Part shown: positions 8,468 to 15,588 of the stretch, piece by piece
How positions within the stretch are numbered: the stretch's first letter is position 1
How the letters are laid out: every line of letters starts with the position of its first letter
Assembly (NCBI RefSeq): GCF_009296165.1
Contig: NZ_VUAZ01000126.1
Location: forward strand, 1-32,246
Source: Pseudomonas kitaguniensis
GTDB taxonomy: Bacteria > Pseudomonadota > Gammaproteobacteria > Pseudomonadales > Pseudomonadaceae
DNA length: 32,246 nucleotides
Reading direction: 5' to 3'
The notes under the pieces: generated by a model
Told to the model about the DNA's origin: nothing
The model's input: only the letters and a program-made list of their open reading frames with translations
Database searches by the model: none
Position numbers and translations under genes: made by a program

Positions 8468-9502
8468 ATGAATATTTTGATTGTTGGGCCCAGTTGGGTC
8501 GGTGACATGGTGATGGCGCAGACACTGTTCCAGTGCCTGAAACAGCGTCATCCCGACTGCCAAATCGACGTGCTCGCCCCCGAGTGGAGCCGGCCGATCC
8601 TTGAGCGCATGCCGCAAGTGCGCAAGGCCTTGAGCTTTCCGCTCGGCCACGGCGCGCTTGAGCTGGCGACCCGTCGTCGCATCGGCAAATCCCTGGCTGG
8701 CGAATACGATCAGGCTATTCTGCTGCCCAACTCGCTCAAGTCGGCGTTGGTGCCGTTTTTTGCCGGTATCCCCAAACGCACCGGCTGGCGCGGCGAGTTT
8801 CGCTACGTGTTGCTCAACGACGTGCGCACGCTCGACAAGGCGCGTTACCCGCTGATGATCGAGCGTTTCATGGCGCTGGCCTACGAGCCGGGCGCCGAGT
8901 TGCCGACGCCGTACCCACGACCGAGCCTGCAAATCGACCCGGTAACGCGTGACGCGGCGCTGGCCAAGTTCGGCCTGGTGCTCGACCGGCCGGTGTTGGC
9001 GCTGTGCCCCGGTGCGGAGTTTGGCGAGTCCAAGCGCTGGCCGTCGGAGCATTACGCCAAAGTCGCCGAGATGAAGATCCGCGAAGGCTGGCAGGTCTGG
9101 TTGTTCGGCTCGAAAAACGATCACTCGGTGGGTGAAGACATCCGCCAGCGCCTGATTCCCGGGCTGCGCGAAGAGGCGGTTAACCTCAGTGGCGACACCT
9201 CGCTGGCCGAGGCCATCGACTTGCTGTCCTGCGCCGACTCGGTGGTGTCCAACGACTCCGGCCTGATGCACGTGGCGGCGGCGTTGAATCGCCCGCTGGT
9301 GGCGGTGTACGGCTCGACCTCGCCAGGCTTTACGCCACCCTTGGCCGACAAGGTTGAAGTGGTGCGCCTGGGCCTCGATTGCAGCCCGTGTTTTGACCGC
9401 ACGTGCCGTTTCGGCCACTACAATTGCCTGCGCCAGTTGCTGCCGCAACCGGTCAGCGACGCCTTGCAGCGGTTGCAGGGCTCCGTGGTCGAGGTCCGTT
9501 AG
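8468..9502 (+). CDS. waaF: ADP-heptose:LPS heptosyltransferase II
   Basis: WaaF adds the second L-glycero-D-manno-heptose to the LPS inner core at the cytoplasmic face of the inner membrane. The 344 aa sequence is a GT9-family protein: an N-terminal MNILIVGPSWVGDMVM motif, a nucleotide-binding half with LALCPGAEFGESKRWP, and a GT9 signature SNDSGLMHVAAAL followed by AVYGSTSPGFTPP. The upstream open frame extends to 8312 through the REP, but the family N-terminus and the GGAAA site select the ATG at 8468. It is the first gene of a tightly coupled LPS core operon. waaC starts one base after its stop. In PAO1 I recall ilvE lying between glnE and waaF. It is absent here. Confidence 0.96.
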   Translation: MNILIVGPSWVGDMVMAQTLFQCLKQRHPDCQIDVLAPEWSRPILERMPQVRKALSFPLGHGALELATRRRIGKSLAGEYDQAILLPNSLKSALVPFFAGIPKRTGWRGEFRYVLLNDVRTLDKARYPLMIERFMALAYEPGAELPTPYPRPSLQIDPVTRDAALAKFGLVLDRPVLALCPGAEFGESKRWPSEHYAKVAEMKIREGWQVWLFGSKNDHSVGEDIRQRLIPGLREEAVNLSGDTSLAEAIDLLSCADSVVSNDSGLMHVAAALNRPLVAVYGSTSPGFTPPLADKVEVVRLGLDCSPCFDRTCRFGHYNCLRQLLPQPVSDALQRLQGSVVEVR

Positions 9503-9503
9503 T

Positions 9504-10565
9504 TTGCGCGTACTGGTCGTCAAAACCTCATCCCTGGGCGATGTGATTCACGCCCTGCCTGCGCTCACCGACGCTGCGCGCGCGATCCCCGGTATTCGCT
9601 TTGATTGGGTGGTGGAAGAAGGCTTTGCCGAAATTCCCACCTGGCACCCGGCGGTAGACAAGGTGATTCCGGTGGCGATTCGCCGCTGGCGCAAAAACCT
9701 CTGGCAGACCTTCAAAAGCGGCGAATGGCGACGCTTCAAGCAGCTTATCCAGTCGACCAAATACGACTTGGTGATCGACGCGCAAGGCCTGCTGAAAAGC
9801 GCCTGGCTGACACGCTATGTGCGTGCGCCGGTGGCGGGGTTTGATAAAAATTCGGCCCGCGAGCCGATTGCCGCGCGCTTCTACTCGCGGCGCCTGGCGG
9901 TTGCGCGTGGGCAGCATGCGGTCGAGCGTTTGCGTCAGCTATTCGCGGTTGCGCTGGGCTATGACTTGCCCAAAGGCCTCGGCGATTACGGCCTGAGCGT
10001 CGACAAACTGCTGGGCCTGCCGCCTGAAAAACCGTTTGTGCTGCTGCTGCATGGCACCACGTGGGGCACCAAGCACTGGCCCGAAGCCTACTGGCGCGAG
10101 CTGGCTGAACGCATGGGTCGCCTGGGCGTGGAGGTGAAGCTGCCTTGGGGCAACGCCGACGAAAAAGCCCGCGCGCAGCGTTTGGCGCACGGCCTGCCGC
10201 ACGCCGAAGTGCTGCCCAAGCTGAACCTGGCTGGCGTGGCGCGTGTGCTGGCCGGCGCGCGTGCCTGCGTGGCGGTCGACACTGGACTCGGGCACTTGGC
10301 CGCCGCGCTGGATGTGCCGACCATTTCGCTGTTCGGCCCCACCAACCCCGGCCTTACCGGCGCCTACGGCAAGGGTCAGATTCACTTGGCCAGCGACTTC
10401 CCCTGCGCGCCGTGCCTGCAAAAACACTGTACCTATCAACCCACAGCCGACGATGTGCGTCGGTTCGACATCAAACGCGAGTCGCCCCTGTGCTTCACGC
10501 GCCTGAACCCTGAGCGTGTGGCAAGCCGGCTGAGCACGTTGTTACTGGCTGAGGAGCTGCACTGA
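9504..10565 (+). CDS. waaC: ADP-heptose:LPS heptosyltransferase I
   Basis: WaaC transfers the first heptose onto Kdo2-lipid A. It is 353 aa and of the GT9 family: an N-terminal LRVLVVKTSSLGDVIHALPA block and a C-terminal VDTGLGHLAAALDVP signature with SLFGPTNPGLTG. The open frame extends 5' to 9354 inside waaF, but the conserved N-terminus begins at the TTG at 9504, one base after the waaF stop and about nine bases after GAGGT. So a TTG start is the best choice. The stop overlaps the waaG ATG by one base (TGATG), indicating translational coupling. Confidence 0.95.
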   Translation: MRVLVVKTSSLGDVIHALPALTDAARAIPGIRFDWVVEEGFAEIPTWHPAVDKVIPVAIRRWRKNLWQTFKSGEWRRFKQLIQSTKYDLVIDAQGLLKSAWLTRYVRAPVAGFDKNSAREPIAARFYSRRLAVARGQHAVERLRQLFAVALGYDLPKGLGDYGLSVDKLLGLPPEKPFVLLLHGTTWGTKHWPEAYWRELAERMGRLGVEVKLPWGNADEKARAQRLAHGLPHAEVLPKLNLAGVARVLAGARACVAVDTGLGHLAAALDVPTISLFGPTNPGLTGAYGKGQIHLASDFPCAPCLQKHCTYQPTADDVRRFDIKRESPLCFTRLNPERVASRLSTLLLAEELH

Positions 10566-11689
10566 TGCAACTGGCTTTTGTTCTGTACAAATACTTCCCC
10601 TTCGGTGGCCTGCAGCGCGACTTCATGCGCATCGCGCTGGAGTGCCAGCAACGCGGCCACACGATTCGTGTCTACACGCTGATTTGGGAAGGCGATATTC
10701 CGCCCGGTTTCGAAGTACTGGTGGCGCCGGTCAAGGCGTTCTTCAATCACCGACGCAACGAGAAACTCAGTGCGTGGATGGCCGCTGACTTGGCCAAGCG
10801 CCCGGTGGATCGCCTGATCGGCTTTAACAAAATGCCTGGCCTGGACGTTTACTACGCCGCCGATGGCTGTTTTGAAGACAAGGCGCAGAACCTGCGCCAT
10901 TCGCTTTACAAAAGCTTTGGCCGCTACAAGCACTTTGCCGAGTACGAGCGTGCGGTGTTCGCCAAAGATGCCAAGACCGAAGTCTTGATGATCTCCGAAG
11001 TGCAGCAACCGCTGTTTATCAAGCATTACGACACTCCGCTGGAGCGCTTCCACCTGCTGCCACCGGGCATTGCCCACGACCGCCGCGCGCCGCCGGATGC
11101 CGCCGCGATTCGGCAAGGGTTCCGCAAGGAATTCAAGCTGGCTGACGACGACCTGCTGCTGGTGCAGATCGGCTCCGGCTTCAAGACCAAGGGCGTCGAT
11201 CGCAGCCTCAAGGCCGTGGCCGCGTTACCGGCAGAACTTAAAAAACGCACGCGCCTGTTTGTGATTGGCCAGGACGACCCCAAAGTCTTCCAATTGCAAA
11301 GCGCCACACTGGGGCTGGGCGATAACGTGCAGTTCCTCAAGGGCCGTAGCGATATTCCGCGTTTCCTGCTGGGCGCCGACCTGTTGATTCACCCGGCGTA
11401 CAACGAAAACACCGGCACCGTGTTGCTCGAAGCCCTGGTGGCCGGTTTGCCGGTGCTGGTTTCGGCCGTTTGCGGTTACGCGCATTACATCGCCGAAGCG
11501 GACAGCGGCCTGGTGCTGGATGAGCCGTTTGAACAAACACAGCTCAATCAGTACCTGACAAACATGCTCACCGACACTGCACAGCGCGCGGCCTGGGGCC
11601 GCAATGGGTTGGCCTTCGCCGAGACGGCCGACCTCTACAGCATGCCGCAGCACGCTGCGGATGTGATTCTGGCGGAGCCAAAACGATGA
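10565..11689 (+). CDS. waaG: LPS core glucosyltransferase I
   Basis: WaaG is a GT4 enzyme that adds the first outer-core hexose to heptose II. In Pseudomonas this sugar is galactosamine, so the exact donor is uncertain. The protein is 374 aa with the family N-terminus (LAFVLYKYFPFGGLQRD), the mid-region IGSGFKTKGVDRSL, and the donor-binding ENTGTVLLE motif (E-x7-E) followed by ALVAGLPVL. Both ends overlap neighbours: the ATG shares one base with the waaC stop, and its TGA overlaps the waaP ATG by four bases. No abnormal features were seen. Confidence 0.95.
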   Translation: MQLAFVLYKYFPFGGLQRDFMRIALECQQRGHTIRVYTLIWEGDIPPGFEVLVAPVKAFFNHRRNEKLSAWMAADLAKRPVDRLIGFNKMPGLDVYYAADGCFEDKAQNLRHSLYKSFGRYKHFAEYERAVFAKDAKTEVLMISEVQQPLFIKHYDTPLERFHLLPPGIAHDRRAPPDAAAIRQGFRKEFKLADDDLLLVQIGSGFKTKGVDRSLKAVAALPAELKKRTRLFVIGQDDPKVFQLQSATLGLGDNVQFLKGRSDIPRFLLGADLLIHPAYNENTGTVLLEALVAGLPVLVSAVCGYAHYIAEADSGLVLDEPFEQTQLNQYLTNMLTDTAQRAAWGRNGLAFAETADLYSMPQHAADVILAEPKR

Positions 11690-12492
11690 AGTTGATTCTT
11701 GCCGAACCGTTCAAGACCTTATGGGCCGGGCGTGATCCCTTCGCCGAAGTCGAAAAACTGCAAGGCCAGGTATTTCGCGAGCTGGCGGCGCGGCGCACGT
11801 TGCGCACCGAAGTCGACGGCCGCGCGTATTTCGTCAAAATCCACCGCGGCATCGGTTGGGCGGAAATCCTCAAGAACCTGATCACCGCCAAGTTGCCGGT
11901 GCTCGGTGCCGGCCTGGAATGGGACGCCATTCACCGCTTGCAGGAACTCGGCGTGCCGACCATGACCGGCGTGGCCTTTGGCGAAAAAGGCAACAACCCG
12001 GCCGACCAGCATTCGTTCATCATCACCGAGGAACTGGCGCCGACCATCAGCCTCGAAGACCTCAGCGTCAATTGGGCCGCGCAGCCGCCTGCACCGGCCT
12101 TGCGCCTGGCGCTGACGGCTGAGCTGGCGCGCATGGTCGGCGATATGCACCGTGGCGGTGTGAACCACCGCGACTGCTACCTTTGCCACTTCCTGCTCGA
12201 CACTGCCAAGCCGATCGACGCGCGCGACATCAAGTTGTCGGTGATTGACCTGCATCGCGCCCAATTGCGTGCCCATCTGCCGCTGCGCTGGCGCGACAAA
12301 GACTTGTCTGCGCTGTACTACTCGGCGCTGGACATCGGCCTGACCCAGCGTGACAAGTTGCGCTTTCTCAAAGGTTATTTCCGCCAGCCACTGCGCCAGA
12401 TTCTCGCTGAGCAATCGGCGTCGCTGAGCCTGATGCAGCGTAAAGCCGACAAGCTGTACGCGCGCAAACAGCGGCTAGGGGATGCGATCTGA
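11686..12492 (+). CDS. waaP: LPS core heptose(I) kinase
   Basis: WaaP phosphorylates heptose I of the inner core, a modification needed for outer-membrane integrity and, in P. aeruginosa, for viability. The 268 aa protein has the RfaP/InaA-type kinase fold: Lys51 in YFVKIHRG, the catalytic loop NHRDCYLCHFLLD with Asp163, and the metal-binding Asp of VIDLHRAQ. The ATG lies in an ATGA overlap with waaG and the TGA shares one base with the next ATG. It is the only kinase of this cluster whose HRD loop looks fully canonical for WaaP. Confidence 0.96.
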   Translation: MKLILAEPFKTLWAGRDPFAEVEKLQGQVFRELAARRTLRTEVDGRAYFVKIHRGIGWAEILKNLITAKLPVLGAGLEWDAIHRLQELGVPTMTGVAFGEKGNNPADQHSFIITEELAPTISLEDLSVNWAAQPPAPALRLALTAELARMVGDMHRGGVNHRDCYLCHFLLDTAKPIDARDIKLSVIDLHRAQLRAHLPLRWRDKDLSALYYSALDIGLTQRDKLRFLKGYFRQPLRQILAEQSASLSLMQRKADKLYARKQRLGDAI

Positions 12493-13226
12493 TGGCGGGT
12501 TGGAACCTGGAACCTGCGTATGCCGCGCTGGCAGATGACTTTGGCAGCCTTGATGCGGTGTTTGCGCTGCAAGGCGAGCGCCTGACCCGCGACCCCTTGT
12601 CAGAAGTGATTCGGGTGGAGCGCGCGGGCGTCAATTACTACGTCAAACGCTACGTCGGTGCCGGCAAAGGCCTGCGCCGCTACTTGGGCAAGCCACGGGT
12701 CAAGTCCGAGTGGCAGAACCTCAAGCGTTTCGCCAAATGGGGCATTCCCACCGCCGACGTGGTGGCCTGGGGCCTGGAGCGCAAAGGGCTGGCCTACGAC
12801 CGTGGCGCGATGATCACCCGCGAGCTGCCCAAAACCGAAGACCTGTCGGCGCTGGCCGAGCGTGACGATGCGCGATTGGACGACCCGCAGTGGGTCAATG
12901 TGATCAGCCGCCAGCTCGCTGAATACACGCGCACCATGCACGAGAACCACTTCACGCATAACGACTTGAAGTGGCGCAACCTGTTGGTCGACGACCAGCG
13001 CACGCTGTATTTGATCGATTGCCCCAACGGTGCTTTCTGGCGCGGCTTCTGGCTCAAATACCGGATCACCAAGGACCTGGCCTGCCTGGACAAGGTGGCC
13101 AAGTATCAGTTGACGGCCACCCAGCGCTTGCGCTTTTACCTGCAATACCGCCAACGCTCGCACCTGACGGCGTCGGATAAACAGCGAATTCGCCACGTGG
13201 TGAAGTTTTTTGAGGGGCGCGAATGA
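12492..13226 (+). CDS. wapP: LPS core kinase, WapP-like (PA5008 position)
   Basis: This is a 244 aa kinase-fold protein of the lipopolysaccharide kinase (InaA/RfaP) type, thought to add a second inner-core heptose phosphate. Visible residues are Lys52 in YYVKRYVG, the catalytic loop THNDLKWRNLLV with Asp158 and Asn163, and the metal Asp176 in YLIDCPNGAF. It is probably active. Position and size match PA5008 of P. aeruginosa, named WapP, as I recall. It starts at the ATG overlapping the waaP stop and ends in an ATGA overlap with the next gene, so all four kinase-type genes should be translated together. The phosphorylation site is inferred, not shown. Confidence 0.85.
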   Translation: MAGWNLEPAYAALADDFGSLDAVFALQGERLTRDPLSEVIRVERAGVNYYVKRYVGAGKGLRRYLGKPRVKSEWQNLKRFAKWGIPTADVVAWGLERKGLAYDRGAMITRELPKTEDLSALAERDDARLDDPQWVNVISRQLAEYTRTMHENHFTHNDLKWRNLLVDDQRTLYLIDCPNGAFWRGFWLKYRITKDLACLDKVAKYQLTATQRLRFYLQYRQRSHLTASDKQRIRHVVKFFEGRE

Positions 13227-13975
13227 GTGATTTCCTGGCGGCCGAAGACCGCGCTCTGTTGGAGCGCCATGGCCTCGCAACCTTCGACGCCTTGTGGGCC
13301 AGGCAACTGGACGCGGTGGATGAGCCCAATACCAGCGATGGTGGCTGGAGCAGCGTGTTTCGCCTGGTGCTTGAAGGCCAGGGTTACTACCTCAAGCGCC
13401 AGAGCAACTACCTGACGCGTACGCTGCACTCGCCCCTTGGCGAGCCGAGTTTTGCCCGCGAGTTTCGCAACATCAGCCGCTACCAAAAGCTCGGTATTCC
13501 GGCATTGCAGGCCGCGTTTTTCGGCGAGCGCAAGGTTAAGGGCGAGCGCCGCGCGATGTTGCTGACCCGCGCGCTGGACGGTTGGAACGACCTGGATTCG
13601 CTGCTGGAGCGCTGGTCGCAACTGAGCGACGCCCAGCACCGCGCGATCCTTAAGGCCTGCGGCGAGCTGGCTCGTCAGTTGCACAGCGTGGGTCAAGTGC
13701 ATGGCTGTTTTTACCCCAAGCATATTTTTCTGCAGGCCGCCGGTGACGGTTATGCCGCGCAGTTGATTGACCTGGAAAAAACCCGCCCGCTGTTGTTCGG
13801 CTGGCGTGATCGGGTCAAGGACCTGGAGCCACTGTTGCGCCGTGCGCCGCAATGGACACACGCGCACGTGCGCCAGTTGCTGGCAGCCTACCTGCAACAA
13901 CCCGAGGACAGCGCGCTGGTCGACGCCTGGCTCAAACGCCTGACCGCGCGTCGCAGCCACAAGGAGAGCCGTTGA
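13223..13975 (+). CDS. InaA-family kinase-fold protein lacking the catalytic Asp
   Basis: This 250 aa protein of the lipopolysaccharide kinase/InaA family sits at the PA5007 position. It has a candidate ATP-binding Lys58 (YYLKRQSN), a helix with FAREFRN, and a metal-site Asp183 (LIDLEKTRP). In the catalytic loop, where WaaP has HRDCYxxH, it has HGCFYPKH: the Asp position is Cys162. I believe HxCFYPKHIF is shared by InaA-like relatives, so this may be a family trait meaning an unusual mechanism or a pseudokinase partner of WaaP/WapP, not a mutation. The start is an ATGA overlap with wapP and the stop shares one base with the next gene. Its function is unproven. Confidence 0.82.
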   Translation: MSDFLAAEDRALLERHGLATFDALWARQLDAVDEPNTSDGGWSSVFRLVLEGQGYYLKRQSNYLTRTLHSPLGEPSFAREFRNISRYQKLGIPALQAAFFGERKVKGERRAMLLTRALDGWNDLDSLLERWSQLSDAQHRAILKACGELARQLHSVGQVHGCFYPKHIFLQAAGDGYAAQLIDLEKTRPLLFGWRDRVKDLEPLLRRAPQWTHAHVRQLLAAYLQQPEDSALVDAWLKRLTARRSHKESR

Positions 13976-15414
13976 TGCGTTTGTCCGAGCTGAAAACCGC
14001 CGGCCGCGCGCCCAGCTTGCCGCTGACCGTCGAGCTGGCGGACGCCGCAGGCCCAGGGCAGTTGCAACTGCTCAGCCTGCTGCGCGTGTTGCCGGGCGAG
14101 CGCTACGTGGGCGCCGCCGTATGGCGCGGTCGCCCGGTGCTGGCCAAGTTGTTGGTGGGCAGCAAAGCGGCACGGCATTTTCAACGCGAACGCAACGGCG
14201 TGCGCCTGCTGGCGGAACACGGCCTGACCACGCCGTTGCTGCTTGCCGATGGCTTGCAGGAAGGCGAGGGCGGCTGGCTACTGTTTGAGTTTATTGAAGG
14301 CGCCGAAAGCCTGGCCGATGCCTGGAACGCGGTCGAAGGGTTGCCGCCGCTGGCCGACGAACAAGCCGCCGTACTCGCCGAGGCGTTGGCGGCGATTGCC
14401 CGGATGCACGCCAAGGGGCTGTGGCAGGAAGACCTGCACCTCGACAACCTGCTGCGCCAGGACGGCACGCTGTACCTGATTGACGGTGCCGGCATTCGTG
14501 TTGAAGTGGCGGGCAAGCCGCTGTCGCGCAACCGTGTACTGGAAAACCTCGGGGTGTTTTTTGCTCAGCTACCGAAGAACCTCGAGCCGTTTACCGAAGA
14601 ACTGCTGGTGTATTACCTGCTGAGCAACGGCGAACACGCGTTGCCGCTGCAAGCGCTGGAACAGCAAGTGCGCAAGGTCAGCGCTTGGCGCTTGAAGGAC
14701 TTTTTGAACAAGGTCGGCCGTGAGTGCACGCTGTTCAGCGTGGTACGCGGCGCCTTTGCATTGCGCGCGATTCGCCGTGAGGAAGAACCCGCGATGCTGC
14801 CCGTGCTGGGTCAGGCTGATGCGTTGCTGGATCAAGGCCATCTGTATAAAACCGGTGGCGCGGCGAGTGTCGGCAAGGTCGAGGTGGCTGGTCGGGCGTT
14901 GGTGATCAAGCGATACAACATCAAGGGCGTTGCGCATTGGTTCAAGCGTTTCTGGCGGCCGAGTCGTGCCTGGCATTCGTGGCGTGAAGGCAATCGCCTG
15001 GCGTTTCTGGGGATTGCGACGCCCAAGCCGCTTGCGGTGTTGGAAAAACGCTTTTTCTGGCTGCGGGGTCGGGCTTATCTGGTGACCGAGTTTTTGCCGG
15101 GGCCGGATATTATCGAGCGCTTTGCGCCGTATGTTGAGAACGGTGATGCGCCGGAAGATGAATTGGCGGCGCTGGATCGCTTGTTTGCCGAGCTGATTCG
15201 CGAGCGCATCAGCCATGGCGACCTTAAGGGCCATAACGTGTTTTGGGCTGGGGACCGCTGGGCGCTGATCGACCTGGATGCGATGTGTCAGCACGCCTCT
15301 GTCGGCAGTTTTGCGCCGGCATTTGCCAAGGATCGTGCACGGTTTATGCGTAATTGGCCGGAAACCAGCGGGTTGTACCGGTTGATTGATCAGCGCTTGC
15401 CTCGGGTGCTTTGA
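13975..15414 (+). CDS. Tandem-domain LPS core kinase-fold protein (PA5006 position)
   Basis: This 479 aa protein has two kinase-like halves. Half 1 (about 40-200) has Lys58 (VLAKLLVG), loop QEDLHLDNLL with Asp153 and metal Asp170 (YLIDGAG). Half 2 (about 285-470) has Lys312 (LVIKRYNI), loop SHGDLKGHNVFW with Asp416 and metal Asp433 (LIDLDAM). Both halves keep the residues expected for activity. It is probably an LPS core phosphorylating enzyme related to WapQ of P. aeruginosa; I am not certain which PAO1 gene carries that name. The frame is open back to 13852, but the ATG at 13975 overlaps the previous stop and follows AAGGAG, so it is preferred. It is last in the waa operon and is followed by a REP pair. 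Confidence 0.88.
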   Translation: MRLSELKTAGRAPSLPLTVELADAAGPGQLQLLSLLRVLPGERYVGAAVWRGRPVLAKLLVGSKAARHFQRERNGVRLLAEHGLTTPLLLADGLQEGEGGWLLFEFIEGAESLADAWNAVEGLPPLADEQAAVLAEALAAIARMHAKGLWQEDLHLDNLLRQDGTLYLIDGAGIRVEVAGKPLSRNRVLENLGVFFAQLPKNLEPFTEELLVYYLLSNGEHALPLQALEQQVRKVSAWRLKDFLNKVGRECTLFSVVRGAFALRAIRREEEPAMLPVLGQADALLDQGHLYKTGGAASVGKVEVAGRALVIKRYNIKGVAHWFKRFWRPSRAWHSWREGNRLAFLGIATPKPLAVLEKRFFWLRGRAYLVTEFLPGPDIIERFAPYVENGDAPEDELAALDRLFAELIRERISHGDLKGHNVFWAGDRWALIDLDAMCQHASVGSFAPAFAKDRARFMRNWPETSGLYRLIDQRLPRVL

Positions 15415-15438
15415 CCCGGCGCCTGAACTCGGTCAACG

Positions 15439-15525
15439 GTGGGAGCGGGCTTGCTCGCGATGGCGGCGTGTCAGATAAGTATTTTTCAGCTGATACACCG
15501 CCATCGCGAGCAAGCCCGCTCCCAC
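15439..15525. repeat. REP inverted pair, nearly perfect
   Basis: Two arms of about 36 bases, from GTGGGAGCGGGCTTGCTCGC through GATGGCGG, are reverse complements with two mismatches, separated by about 15 bases. It is the best-preserved REP pair in the window. It lies between the convergent kinase gene and TonB receptor gene and could serve as a bidirectional transcript end. Confidence 0.88.
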
Positions 15526-15585
15526 AAAAAGCGCTTTTGATCTGCTTCAGCCACTCGGTTCGGCTTAAGGCCGCCGCGCTTTACC
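15526..15585 (+). repeat. REP-associated element, copy A
   Basis: Directly after the REP: GCGCTTTTGATCTGC, CCACTCGGTTCGGCTT, AAGGCCGCCGCGC. The same block order follows the REP at 29597 and, inverted, lies beside the REP at 209. It is probably part of an extended mobile or co-amplified repeat unit. Confidence 0.6.
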
Positions 15586-15588
15586 GGA

